The position numbers and the translations under genes were made by a program. This document shows positions 9,480 through 16,547 of a stretch of 34,463 bases of DNA, piece after piece (position 1 is the first letter of the stretch; every line of letters starts with the position of its first letter). The DNA is from a virus, in IMG/VR virus record IMGVR_UViG_3300045996_001706, positions 1 through 34,463 of that record, one strand, 5' to 3'. Below the pieces are notes generated by a model that searched no databases, was not told the origin of the DNA, and saw only the letters and a program-made list of their open reading frames with translations.

Positions 9480-10135
9480 TGGGCCGCCCCAAGGACGGCT
9501 ATTTCATCGATGGGGAGCGCGTCCCGAGCGTGACGACGATCCTCTCCCGCTACAAAGAGTCCGGCGGGTTGCTCTATTGGGCCTGGCAGCAGGGCAAGGA
9601 CGGCAAGGATTTTCGCGAGACCCGCGACGCCGCGGCCGATGCCGGCACCTGTGCCCATGAGATGGTGGAATGCGATATTCGCGGAAAGGCGTTTGATGCC
9701 AGCAAGTACAAACCCGAGACGTTCATCAAAGCCGATGGGGCGTATCAAGGCTACCTCGAATGGAAAGACCAAACGAAGCTCGAAGTCGCGGATACCGAAG
9801 TCTCGCTCGTCAGTCGCACGCATCGGTTTGGAGGCACTCTCGATGCAATGCTGGTGCGCGGGAAACTTTCACTTGGTGACTGGAAAACTAGCGGCGGGAT
9901 CTACGTTGACTACCTCCTCCAGCTCGCGGCGTATGAACTCCTCTGGGAAGAAAATCATCCGACTCAGCCCATCGATGGAGGTTTCTATCTTCTGCGATTT
10001 AGCAAACAAGAAAGCCCTGATGACCCTATCTCCTTCGCCCAGCATTACTGGTCCGATCTAAGTATTGCCCGCGCCTGCTTCCTGCATCTCCGTGCCGCCT
10101 ACGACCTCGACAAGCGTCTCAAAAAACTCTGTTGA
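9479..10135 (+). CDS. PD-(D/E)XK exonuclease (RecB/Cas4-like)
   Basis: 218 residues from the ATG overlapping the previous stop. Motifs of RecB-type nucleases are in order: AGTCAHEMVE near 56-65, GTLDA with the metal-binding Asp at 122, GDWKTS with Asp134 and Lys136, and VDYLLQLAAYELLW at 143-156, whose Tyr and Gln are typical of this superfamily. It would resect dsDNA ends 5' to 3' and supply single strands to the ERF protein that follows 10 bases later, giving a Red-like recombination pair. An upstream extension of the frame exists but has no support. Confidence 0.8.
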   Translation: MGRPKDGYFIDGERVPSVTTILSRYKESGGLLYWAWQQGKDGKDFRETRDAAADAGTCAHEMVECDIRGKAFDASKYKPETFIKADGAYQGYLEWKDQTKLEVADTEVSLVSRTHRFGGTLDAMLVRGKLSLGDWKTSGGIYVDYLLQLAAYELLWEENHPTQPIDGGFYLLRFSKQESPDDPISFAQHYWSDLSIARACFLHLRAAYDLDKRLKKLC

Positions 10136-10145
10136 AAGGAGCCTT

Positions 10146-11045
10146 ATGTTGGAATCTGTTGGTGGAGTGTTAGCCAAATCCAATCTACTGCGGGATATGC
10201 CGGACAAAACACATGGGCCGAACCTCGGCGACGTGGCGGTGTATGAGTCGCGGCGGTCGGGTTCGATCGCGCTGCTCGCCACGTCGTTGCTGATGGCGCA
10301 AAAGAATCTGAAGCCCGCCCCGAAAGATCACGACAATCCCTTTTTCAATAGCCGCTATGCCGATCTCGGGGCCTGCATGGACGCGGTGAAGGAAGCCTAT
10401 AACGCTGAAGATATCGCGGTGATTCAGCGCCCGCTCGATACGGACGGCACGACGATCTGCATTGAAACGATGCTGATCCACAGCAGCGGCGAATACATCA
10501 GTGGGATCTTGCGGCTGAAGCCGATCAAGGCGGACCCGCAAGGGCTCGGTTCGTGCCTCACCTATGCGCGCCGGTATGCGCTGGGCGCGATTACCGGCCT
10601 CGTGACGGAAGAAGATGATGATGGCAATGCGGCGAGCACACCAGCGGCTCCGAAGGCCCCGCCGAAGCCGCCCTTCCGGACCGCCGCCGCCCCGGCCGCC
10701 CCACCACCACCGCCACCGATGGCACCGCGAGCCGCCCCCCCGGAGCAGGATAAGAGCTGGCTGCCGTCCGCCGCCTATGGCTACCTCAAAGCCATCAACG
10801 TCAGTAAAAAGCTTACGCAGAAGAATGAACGCTTTGGGGATCTGACGCTCGAGGTGGCCGAGGGGCAGGACCTCGTGCTCACGTGGTTTGGATTCTCCGA
10901 ACCCTGGACCTACGAGACGCTCCGCGATCACGTGTGCGGCACCGCCCGAGAGGTGAAGTTCACGATGATCCCGCCGTCGAATCCGAGATACAAGCCGACC
11001 CTGGAGCATATTCACGTTGAAGACGAGCCCGACCCAGCGCAGTAA
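10146..11045 (+). CDS. erf: ERF-family single-strand annealing protein
   Basis: 299 residues from ATG 10146 after AAAGGAG. Clear ERF signatures: NPFFNSRYADL at 64-74, GSCLTYARRYAL at 135-146 and the acidic DDDGN at 157-161. A Pro/Ala linker (PPPPPP near residue 190) joins a C-terminal beta domain of unknown role (about 205-290). ERF proteins anneal complementary strands and in P22 help circularise incoming DNA. It pairs with the upstream exonuclease and the overlapping downstream nuclease. Confidence 0.9.
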   Translation: MLESVGGVLAKSNLLRDMPDKTHGPNLGDVAVYESRRSGSIALLATSLLMAQKNLKPAPKDHDNPFFNSRYADLGACMDAVKEAYNAEDIAVIQRPLDTDGTTICIETMLIHSSGEYISGILRLKPIKADPQGLGSCLTYARRYALGAITGLVTEEDDDGNAASTPAAPKAPPKPPFRTAAAPAAPPPPPPMAPRAAPPEQDKSWLPSAAYGYLKAINVSKKLTQKNERFGDLTLEVAEGQDLVLTWFGFSEPWTYETLRDHVCGTAREVKFTMIPPSNPRYKPTLEHIHVEDEPDPAQ

Positions 11046-11367
11046 GAAGTACCTGGAGGGCCTCGGCTACCGCGTCGCTATTGTCGAACGCTGGAATGCG
11101 TTTGCGAAGTGTCGGCAAGATTTGTTCAACATCATCGATCTGTTGGCGATGAAGGACGGCGAGCCTTTGCTGGCCGTCCAAACCACCACCACGCCGCATC
11201 TCGTCGAACGGATGCACAAAGCCCCGGAGACTGTCAAGACGTGGGAGAGCACCGGCAATCGATTCGTGTTTCATGGCTGGGCGGAACGCGGCGCCCGCGG
11301 CAAAAAAAAGGCGTGGACCCTCGACGAGCGGACGCTTGGCACGCACCCTCTCGAAGTGCCGACGTAG
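11017..11367 (+). CDS. PD-(D/E)XK-like nuclease, resolvase-type
   Basis: 116 residues. The best start is TTG 11017, inside the end of the ERF gene (29-base overlap), with GGAG upstream at 11002. The sequence YLEGLGYRVAIVERWNAF then CRQDLFNIIDLLAM and LLAVQTTT is typical of small phage nucleases related to Holliday-junction resolvases and VRR-NUC proteins: an Asp in RQDLFNIID, and the strand normally carrying E/QxK (here VQTTT, so the Lys is missing or displaced). It would complete the exonuclease-ERF-resolvase set. Fold assignment is probable; activity is not shown by sequence. Confidence 0.65.
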   Translation: MKTSPTQRSKKYLEGLGYRVAIVERWNAFAKCRQDLFNIIDLLAMKDGEPLLAVQTTTTPHLVERMHKAPETVKTWESTGNRFVFHGWAERGARGKKKAWTLDERTLGTHPLEVPT

Positions 11368-11432
11368 AAGAATGTACGGAGTTCGGCTGTCTTGCGGGAT
11401 GTAGGGCAGATCGCTTAGAGTCGCTGGGAAAG

Positions 11433-11473
11433 CTAAGGCCCCCTCTTCCCGATTAGTGAATAGGGGGCCTTAG
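11433..11473. terminator. strong symmetric hairpin, possible bidirectional terminator
   Basis: CTAAGGCCCCCT (11433-11444) and AGGGGGCCTTAG (11462-11473) form a perfect 12-bp stem with a 17-base loop. No U-run follows on either strand, so it may act as an attenuator, an RNA-processing site or a weak terminator closing the recombination operon. A second small stem (GCCTG 11495-11499 / CAGGC 11505-11509) lies just before the next gene. Confidence 0.45.
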
Positions 11474-11528
11474 TTAAACCGATAACCTCACTCAGCCTGC
11501 TAGTCAGGCCACGCAAGGGGTGTGTGCT

Positions 11529-12404
11529 ATGGACTATAAACAAAATGATCGAGCGAGTGCAATCGGGTCTGCTACGTGCGAAGCCGGCCTACAGGCTATA
11601 ACTACTAAGGCCGAAAAAGAATTTGACGAAAAAAGTCTAATCGATCCCTTCTCCCCCACTCCCTCTCTTCCCTCTTCTTCTTCTCTTTCTTCTCTTTCTT
11701 CGTCTTCTCTTACTCTTAGTCTTAATCTTAATTCTCTTACTCTTAACTCTTCGGAGCAAGAGTCTTGCCGCTTTGAAGTTTTTGAAATTTTGCAAAAATT
11801 CTCCGCCAGCTTAGCCGGGAAAGGGCACAGCCTCCGGACCCTCGCGGACGCCTGGGAGTACCACCTGCGCACGTTGGGCTGGACCGTCATGCGTCGGCTC
11901 CCCGTGTTCCTCCCCCCCCTGCAAAAACACGTCCCAATTTCGCTGTACGTCGCGCATCCCTATCGGATTGCGATTGAATTCGATTTGAAGAAACCGAGCG
12001 CCGAGTCGGTGTTGAAACTGCAACATTTCGACGGGCTCCGCGTCCTGGTGTTGCGGCAAACGAACCGCGCGACCTTTGCGCCGCACATCGATCTCGTGGT
12101 GCCCTGTCACTGTCGGCCGCTGCCCCGCGATACCGCCGAACTCGCCACGCGGGAGTACCTCGCGGAGATCAAGGCGAAGCATGACTACCGCGACGGGATT
12201 GACCCGGATCACGTGTACTGGAAATGTGAGAAGGCCTGTCGTGACCAGAGCGTGCCGTTCACGAAGCGCCGGTTGCGGACGTGGCTGGATAATGAATTTC
12301 TGCCGACGCGCAGCCTCGCCAAACCGCGCTGCAAAGTCTGCCAGACGCGGTTTGTGGCGAAGGACGGGGAGCGGTGCATGGACTGCCGGTATAAGCCCCG
12401 ATGA
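11529..12404 (+). CDS. nuclease-like protein with Ser/Leu linker and C-terminal zinc ribbon
   Basis: 291 residues from ATG 11529 after AAGGGG; GTG 11520 is an alternative. Residues 40-76 are low complexity, almost only Ser, Leu, Thr, Pro and Asn, encoded by a polypyrimidine tract. Residues 80-190 look like a small PD-(D/E)XK-type domain: IAIEFDLKKPSAESVLKL (147-164, E150, D152) then LRVLVLRQTN, like restriction-type nucleases of phages. Residues 215-262 are helical, and C268/C271 with C283/C286 form a zinc ribbon. Role in phage DNA processing is inferred. The stop overlaps the next start (ATGA). Confidence 0.55.
   Translation: MDYKQNDRASAIGSATCEAGLQAITTKAEKEFDEKSLIDPFSPTPSLPSSSSLSSLSSSSLTLSLNLNSLTLNSSEQESCRFEVFEILQKFSASLAGKGHSLRTLADAWEYHLRTLGWTVMRRLPVFLPPLQKHVPISLYVAHPYRIAIEFDLKKPSAESVLKLQHFDGLRVLVLRQTNRATFAPHIDLVVPCHCRPLPRDTAELATREYLAEIKAKHDYRDGIDPDHVYWKCEKACRDQSVPFTKRRLRTWLDNEFLPTRSLAKPRCKVCQTRFVAKDGERCMDCRYKPR
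11659..11755 (+). repeat. polypyrimidine tract inside a coding region
   Basis: Bases 11659-11701 are 43 consecutive C/T, preceded by another C/T run from 11645 with one A. From 11702 to 11755 the tract continues as CTTA/TCTTA repeats such as ACTCTTA. The unit TCTTC/TCTTT repeats imperfectly. It encodes the Ser/Leu linker in frame. Composition is unlike the GC-balanced flanks. Confidence 0.85.
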
Positions 12405-12718
12405 CCTATGAAGGCCTGACCATCACGGAGTGGGCGCTGAAGGCGAAGCAGGAACGGGAACGTGTTGTGGAATATGTCGCGCTAGTCAACGACCTTAACC
12501 AACGGCTCGGTAAGGCGGAATGCAATCAGGACTTGGTCGAATTGTACTGGCAGCGGGAGCAGAAGGCCATCAGGGAGCGCGATCAAGCGCGCGAGGCGAT
12601 CAAGGGAATTCTCGATGCCTTTCAGACGCTCCCGCATCAAGCCACCGAGAAGACCTTTCACACGTTTGCGTTTTGGTTCGCCGCGCACATCGAACAGATC
12701 GAGGAGGCGCTGAAATGA
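12401..12718 (+). CDS. coiled-coil hypothetical protein
   Basis: 105 residues, start coupled by ATGA to the nuclease-like gene and its own end coupled to the next gene. Mostly charged helix (QREQKAIRERDQAREAIKG) with an aromatic C-terminal helix (FHTFAFWFAAHIEQIEEAL). No domain recognised; probably an accessory early protein. Confidence 0.65.
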   Translation: MTYEGLTITEWALKAKQERERVVEYVALVNDLNQRLGKAECNQDLVELYWQREQKAIRERDQAREAIKGILDAFQTLPHQATEKTFHTFAFWFAAHIEQIEEALK

Positions 12719-13020
12719 GCGAGCAGCCAAGTCGTACCTGTCCCGTGTGCAAGCGCGTGACGTATCACCCGAAGGATATCGAGGAGGGGTATTGCGGCTT
12801 CTGTCATTCCTGGAACCAGGCTGGCCCCACAGGAAACTTTCCGCATGGCAAGCTGCGTGAGGACGATGAAGGCGAGATAAAAATTGCGGTGACCGTCAGC
12901 GACAACAACCTCGTGATCGACTTCGGCCCGAAAGGCGTCACGTGGATCGCGCTCGACCGGCGCACCGCGGAAGCGTTCATCGCGGGGCTCACGAAACGCC
13001 TGGAGGAGTTGGTGCCATGA
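12715..13020 (+). CDS. zinc-ribbon protein with conserved C-terminal domain
   Basis: 101 residues from ATG 12715 (ATGA overlap on both sides). Two CxxC pairs, CPVC at 9-12 and CGFC at 27-30, form a zinc knuckle. The second half, VTVSDNNLVIDFG then TWIALDRRTAEAFIAGL, looks like the small beta-alpha unit seen in many phage and plasmid hypothetical proteins. DNA or protein binding is likely but unproven. Confidence 0.65.
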   Translation: MSEQPSRTCPVCKRVTYHPKDIEEGYCGFCHSWNQAGPTGNFPHGKLREDDEGEIKIAVTVSDNNLVIDFGPKGVTWIALDRRTAEAFIAGLTKRLEELVP

Positions 13021-13316
13021 ACGACAAGCTGCATCCCGTGATCGGGTTTCTCCTCGATATTGTGTGCTCGTGGCCGGCCTTCCTGGTCGGCCTCGTCCTC
13101 GGCGCGATCGGAAGCTGTCGGACCTACAGTAACGTCCTCGAAGGGGTCGTGATTCTTGGCGCGGCCGCTGTCATCGCGATCTCGACGCTGGGCGAGTGGT
13201 GGTGGGTGCGCCGCCAGCGCAAAGAAGTGTTCGCCCTGCTTGAGAAACTGGCAGACATGCGCCGCGAACTTCACGAGCAGCAGCGGCTCAGTTCTTCGCC
13301 CGGAGGTACAACGTGA
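13017..13316 (+). CDS. two-pass membrane protein
   Basis: 99 residues from ATG 13017 (ATGA overlap). Two hydrophobic segments at about 8-31 and 43-60 are followed by a basic stretch (WWWVRRQRKE) and a cytoplasmic coiled coil. It ends the rightward early operon; its last 29 bases overlap the 3' end of a leftward gene. Confidence 0.6.
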   Translation: MNDKLHPVIGFLLDIVCSWPAFLVGLVLGAIGSCRTYSNVLEGVVILGAAAVIAISTLGEWWWVRRQRKEVFALLEKLADMRRELHEQQRLSSSPGGTT

Positions 13317-13560
13317 GTGTGCCTTCCGAATCAGCACGCGTATGGTAGCTGCCGTAGGTCTTGATCGCCTGGTCCAGCTCGTCCGTCGTGAACGTGACCG
13401 AGCCGCCCTGCCGTTCGACCAAGGCGACGAGGATGGCCCTGGCCGTCGCCGCCCACCGCTGGAGGGTCTGATAGTCCTCAGACATGGCCCGCGCCTCGCC
13501 GAGTTCCGCGTCCGTGATGCCCACCTCTCGCGCTAGATTGTCGAGCTGCTCCCTCGTCAT
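13288..13560 (-). CDS. hypothetical 90-residue protein
   Basis: Leftward gene, start CAT at 13558-13560, coupled to the upstream gene by an ATGA overlap. Predicted helical (MTREQLDNLAREVGITDAEL), with a C-terminal strand-rich segment (GSVTFTTDELDQAI, EGTLTLYLRAKN). It converges with and overlaps the preceding rightward gene by 29 bases. No family recognised; it is the last gene of the leftward operon. Confidence 0.6.
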   Translation of the reverse strand: MTREQLDNLAREVGITDAELGEARAMSEDYQTLQRWAATARAILVALVERQGGSVTFTTDELDQAIKTYGSYHTRADSEGTLTLYLRAKN

Positions 13561-13832
13561 CAGAGATTCCCTTTCGTGAGGTTTTTTACATACGCGGTTT
13601 CCAGATAAGAGAGCGCCAGCCTGAGGATCTCTCCCTGCTTTTCCTCTGGCGCACAGTCGATGAGGTCGGCGGTGGCGGCGACGATCGCCATGAGGCTCAT
13701 GCCATACGTATCCCAGCCCTTGTCCATGAGTGCCCCGGAAAAGATGTTGCAGGCTTGTACGATCCCGCCTCGCAAGGCGTCGATGGCCTCATGCTGGGCG
13801 TGGATCTCGGCGTCCAGTTCGGTCTGGTTCAT
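13560..13832 (-). CDS. hypothetical helical protein
   Basis: 90 residues starting MNQTELDAEIHAQHEA; the start at 13832 is chosen because AAAGGAG lies 9 bases upstream and it forms an ATGA overlap with the gene above. The frame is open further, but that extension reads through the neighbouring gene. All-helical, no motif recognised. Confidence 0.6.
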   Translation of the reverse strand: MNQTELDAEIHAQHEAIDALRGGIVQACNIFSGALMDKGWDTYGMSLMAIVAATADLIDCAPEEKQGEILRLALSYLETAYVKNLTKGNL

Positions 13833-14221
13833 GCTCGGGCTCCTTTGCGGTGAAGTGTGCGCCGTCGGCAGCGATTCAAGCGCCACCATTTGACGAGTAA
13901 GTGATGACCCTCCCGGGCTTCCTCTTCGGTGCTGTAACGGCGCGTGTCCAGTTCGCTCATGCCGCGGCCGAACACCATCGATTCGAAGATCAGCGGTGAG
14001 CCGGCTCCCCACTGATGATCGAGCCCGAGCCACACCGTGCTCACCCATTTGCGGCCCCCCGGCAGGCGCGTGAGCGCGATACGTTTATACGCGGGATCTT
14101 CAAAGCATTCCGCCCACGTCGCCATCGGCATCGGATAGCCCCGGCGGTCATAATACCGTGAATAGGACGCCAAGGCGTCGGAGAAGGCGTTGAGGTTATC
14201 GCGAGTCGCTTGATCCATCAT
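13829..14221 (-). CDS. conserved phage/plasmid hypothetical protein
   Basis: 130 residues. The central sequence WVSTVWLGLDHQWG followed by PLIFESMVF and YSTEEEAREGHHLLV is a pattern seen in many small phage accessory proteins, where a leading strand VSTVFLGLDH precedes FETMVF. Function is unknown. A basic tail (WWRLNRCRRRTLHRKGARA) could bind nucleic acid. Overlaps neighbours by 26 and 4 bases. Confidence 0.7.
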   Translation of the reverse strand: MMDQATRDNLNAFSDALASYSRYYDRRGYPMPMATWAECFEDPAYKRIALTRLPGGRKWVSTVWLGLDHQWGAGSPLIFESMVFGRGMSELDTRRYSTEEEAREGHHLLVKWWRLNRCRRRTLHRKGARA

Positions 14222-14594
14222 GGGTTTCCTCTTTCCGTTGACGCACGTAGTGCCGCAGGATCGTTTTACCCTGCATCGCGGTCAGTAAGTCGTCCGGGCG
14301 TTTGCCGTGCGGACAGCGCAAATCTTCCACAGTGCCGAACAGCCGGCACATGAGCGGCCGGTGCGCATAGATCGCACAGCCGGCCTCGCTGGCATAGGAA
14401 CACTTCGCCGCGCCGCCTTGGTAGAGGCCGGCGAGGATCTCGCCGAGATCCGTGGATGGCATGGGCCGCTTGTCCGGCACCGCCTCCCATTCGCTGGGAC
14501 TGAACGGGACGGGGCCACAGCAATCCGTGCAGCCTGGGATGCACTCGAACGCGGGAATGCGCTCGGCGATCTTCTGAATCTGAATCAGGCTCAT
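14196..14594 (-). CDS. YkgJ-type cysteine-cluster protein
   Basis: 132 residues with the Zn/Fe-chelating cluster of the YkgJ family (PF03692): CIPGCTDCCGPVPF near 18-31, CSYASEAGCAIYAHRPLMCR near 65-84, and a further Cys in LRCPHG. Members bind a metal through about eight Cys; a precise role is not known. It sits in the leftward accessory operon, with its start ATG overlapping the previous stop. Confidence 0.8.
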   Translation of the reverse strand: MSLIQIQKIAERIPAFECIPGCTDCCGPVPFSPSEWEAVPDKRPMPSTDLGEILAGLYQGGAAKCSYASEAGCAIYAHRPLMCRLFGTVEDLRCPHGKRPDDLLTAMQGKTILRHYVRQRKEETHDGSSDSR

Positions 14595-14848
14595 AGTCGG
14601 TACCGCTCTTTCTCTAACTGCCCACCAGGAAAATGACAGCAGGCTTCCTCAAAGCTGAGCTTGTTCCCGAACCGCTTGACGAACTCGGCTGAGCCTACCC
14701 CGATATACGCGGCATAGTCGCCCACCGCCCCCGCGACTAACACCACCCGCACGACCACGTAGCTTTGCCCGTAATACGTTTCGTTCGGATAGGAGCGATC
14801 GTTGATGCCGAGAATCTTGCCGTCTAGCTCAGGGGTAGCTTCGCGCAT
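14591..14848 (-). CDS. hypothetical 85-residue protein
   Basis: Start MREATPEL at CAT 14846-14848, chosen because AAAGGAG is 8-9 bases upstream; the longer frame to 14920 would overlap the next gene. The middle (YYGQSYVVVRVVLVAGAVG then DYAAYIGVG) is strand-rich, ending in EEACCHFPGG. No family recognised. Confidence 0.55.
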   Translation of the reverse strand: MREATPELDGKILGINDRSYPNETYYGQSYVVVRVVLVAGAVGDYAAYIGVGSAEFVKRFGNKLSFEEACCHFPGGQLEKERYRL

Positions 14849-14861
14849 TTGGCGTTCTCCT

Positions 14862-15218
14862 TTATCCCTGTTTCTGAAACCAATGAAAGCAGTTCTTGTG
14901 CAGATTGAGGTACTCCGCATCCGGCGGCAGAATCATAAAGACGTCGCGTTGCCGATCGAACAAGCCGCACGTGCGGATAAAGTCGCGCATCTCATTCCAG
15001 CCGGGGTAGCGGTCGGGCCGGCTGATAACGACATGCGCATACGTGCCGACGATGCCGAGCGGCGGCAGATCGCCCGCGAGATAGCGCTCGATCGTGAAGG
15101 TCGCGCGGAGGCCGATGCCGGTCTCCCGAAACAACATGATGACGCCGCCGATCTCTTTGGAGGCCCAGCCGTCTGGCACGACCAGCGGCCGTCCATCATA
15201 CGTTGGCATGGGTTCCAT
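14862..15218 (-). CDS. conserved phage protein (DUF7694-like)
   Basis: 118 residues. The C-terminal half, GWNEMRDFIRTCGLFDRQRD then DAEYLNLHKNCFHWFQ, matches a widespread phage hypothetical family in which a WDEMRDFIRxCGLF motif precedes a NxHKNCFHW motif; the DUF number is from memory. No enzymatic role known. The start overlaps the end of the upstream gene by 23 bases. Confidence 0.7.
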   Translation of the reverse strand: MEPMPTYDGRPLVVPDGWASKEIGGVIMLFRETGIGLRATFTIERYLAGDLPPLGIVGTYAHVVISRPDRYPGWNEMRDFIRTCGLFDRQRDVFMILPPDAEYLNLHKNCFHWFQKQG

Positions 15219-15645
15219 GGTTCCCTCCCGGTATGTTCGCGGCTCGCTTCGCTTCGAGCGTCGCGTAGAACTTCTTTCGTCGCGCCGTGCCTTTCCAGCT
15301 CTTGCGGGCGGCCTCGGCGAGCTTCGCCTTTGTCTCGGGACTCAGGTGGCGTCGGTACGTTTGGAGCGAGGTGGGCATCTTCCGATAGTGGCTGACCACG
15401 GTATGCGGGCGCGAACCTTTCTTGTGAAAGGATTTGACGAACGACGTATCTCGGCGAGTGAGGGCGAGCCGCTTGACGGGCTGGCTGGTGCCGTTGTCGA
15501 GCAAGATCCGGATGGGTGAGTCGCCGTCGTCCACTTCCGCCGTCAAAATATAGGGACTCCCATCGGGTGGGGGTTGAATGGCAATGCGGTTCGCCGTGAC
15601 GGCGATCACCTTGTCGGAATTGGGCTTGCGAATCTCAATCTTCAT
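15196..15645 (-). CDS. hypothetical protein with basic C-terminal region
   Basis: 149 residues, first gene of its leftward operon; ATG at 15645 follows AGGAGG. The N-terminal half is beta-rich (VIAVTANRIAIQ, PYILTAEVDDGD). The C-terminal half is basic helix (LSPETKAKLAEAARKSWKG then RRKKFYATLEAKRA), faintly like NUMOD-type DNA-binding motifs of homing enzymes. A DNA-binding role is an inference. Confidence 0.6.
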   Translation of the reverse strand: MKIEIRKPNSDKVIAVTANRIAIQPPPDGSPYILTAEVDDGDSPIRILLDNGTSQPVKRLALTRRDTSFVKSFHKKGSRPHTVVSHYRKMPTSLQTYRRHLSPETKAKLAEAARKSWKGTARRKKFYATLEAKRAANIPGGNHGTHANV

Positions 15646-15666
15646 TATGGCCTCCTGGGGTGGTGT

Positions 15667-15697
15667 ATGCTAGGATCTGAAACTGGACGAGCGTCAA
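15667..15697 (-). promoter_or_regulatory. sigma70-like leftward promoter
   Basis: On the minus strand TTGACG (plus 15692-15697) is followed after 19 bases by TAGCAT (plus 15667-15672). The spacing is longer than ideal. It lies 21 bases before the first codon of the 15645 gene, just ahead of AGGAGG, and after a terminator for the upstream operon, so its location fits a promoter. Confidence 0.45.
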
Positions 15698-15736
15698 GAG
15701 GTTGCTTCCCTCTGCTCTCCTTGTGGTTTGGTGCAG

Positions 15737-15768
15737 AAAGGCCGGTTCCTTACGGGGCCGGCCTTTTT
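15737..15768 (-). terminator. rho-independent-type terminator between two leftward operons
   Basis: AAAGGCCGG (15737-15745) and CCGGCCTTT (15758-15766) form a 9-bp GC-rich stem. The plus strand has TTTTT at 15764-15768 and the minus strand a shorter U-run, so it could act in both directions. It lies 12 bases past the stop of the leftward gene at 15780. Confidence 0.65.
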
Positions 15769-15779
15769 CTATCTCCCTC

Positions 15780-16034
15780 TTAGTAGCTCGGATCGAGTGC
15801 GCGGAGCGCGTCGATCACCGGGCGAAACATCTTCGCTGAAATCTGACCGCACACTCGTCTGCCGTGCGTGTCCGTCATGACGATGACCAAGGACGCGCAA
15901 TTATCCTTCGCGCCATCGGGCTTAATGTAGACATCAGTCGGACGGAATTCAAAGATGGGGCCATGCAAGGCGATGGGCTGGCCCTTGTCGCCGATCACCA
16001 CATGGAAGTCCGGATCGTCATTGACCACCTTCAT
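15780..16034 (-). CDS. hypothetical 84-residue protein
   Basis: Start coupled to the gene above by ATGA overlap. A small beta-rich protein (DFHVVIGDKGQPIALHG, ASLVIVMTDTHG, RVCGQISAKMF). No family recognised. It ends just before a terminator hairpin, closing a two-gene operon. Confidence 0.6.
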   Translation of the reverse strand: MKVVNDDPDFHVVIGDKGQPIALHGPIFEFRPTDVYIKPDGAKDNCASLVIVMTDTHGRRVCGQISAKMFRPVIDALRALDPSY

Positions 16035-16354
16035 GCGTCTACCTGCCGACTGTCATAGGTGAGTCCGAGCACGTCGAGTTCACGCCGCGTTTCGATGTTC
16101 TCAGCTTCGAGCATCCGGGCCGCCGCTGTCGCCTCCGCCAAGGATGCAAACTTCGTCGGCCTTGTTTCGTACCGTAGCTCGCGGGAGCCACAGATCCCAC
16201 ACCACTCGTTAAACTTGAGCCGCAGGGTTTCCAAGGTCTGGTAGGTCTCCGAAGGGGAGGTCGTGGCGGGGTCAAACATCGACGCGACGATCGCGTGGCG
16301 ATGCGGACAGAGGAGTTGCATGAGGTAGACGCGAGGCGATGGTGGTGTAGTCAT
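16031..16354 (-). CDS. conserved phage zinc-binding protein
   Basis: 107 residues. RVYLMQLLCPHRHAIVAS at 8-25 and WCGICGSRELRYE in the middle are typical of a small phage family in which MQLLCPxRHA is followed by a CGICGS knuckle; the Cys/His set suggests zinc binding. Start ATG at 16354 follows GGAG with good spacing and lies downstream of a perfect TTGACA promoter. Confidence 0.7.
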   Translation of the reverse strand: MTTPPSPRVYLMQLLCPHRHAIVASMFDPATTSPSETYQTLETLRLKFNEWCGICGSRELRYETRPTKFASLAEATAAARMLEAENIETRRELDVLGLTYDSRQVDA

Positions 16355-16386
16355 TGTAGGCGCTCCTGTGTAGTTGGTAGCTGAGA

Positions 16387-16415
16387 GAGATACTAGGTTA
16401 GGCGGGAGGTGTCAA
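16387..16415 (-). promoter_or_regulatory. leftward sigma70 promoter with perfect -35
   Basis: Minus-strand TTGACA (plus 16410-16415), a 17-base spacer and TATCTC (plus 16387-16392). It drives the two genes at 16354 and 16034. A 17-bp palindrome lies 28 bases upstream and could be its operator. Confidence 0.6.
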
Positions 16416-16443
16416 CTAACTTCTACCTAATCAGATGGGTGGG

Positions 16444-16460
16444 ACTTACATCATGTAAGT
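16444..16460. promoter_or_regulatory. operator-like palindrome, copy 1
   Basis: ACTTACAT-C-ATGTAAGT is a perfect 17-bp palindrome around one central base. It is repeated at 19298-19314 and, with an imperfect right arm, at 22183-22199. It is located upstream of the 16410 promoter and just after a terminator, as expected for a regulator-binding site. Confidence 0.65.
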
Positions 16461-16487
16461 AGCGATACTTAATGGCGGGAAGCGGGC

Positions 16488-16524
16488 AAAAAAAATGGGG
16501 GCCAAGGATTGCTCCTTGACCCCC
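16488..16524 (-). terminator. rho-independent terminator of the leftward accessory operon
   Basis: Read on the minus strand: an 11-bp stem (plus 16514-16524 with 16497-16507, one mismatch), a 6-base loop, then a run of eight U (plus A-run 16488-16495). It lies 24 bases after the stop of the 16548 gene and isolates the next promoter. Confidence 0.85.
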
Positions 16525-16547
16525 GTGCGGCATAGCTTCGCTCCTGT

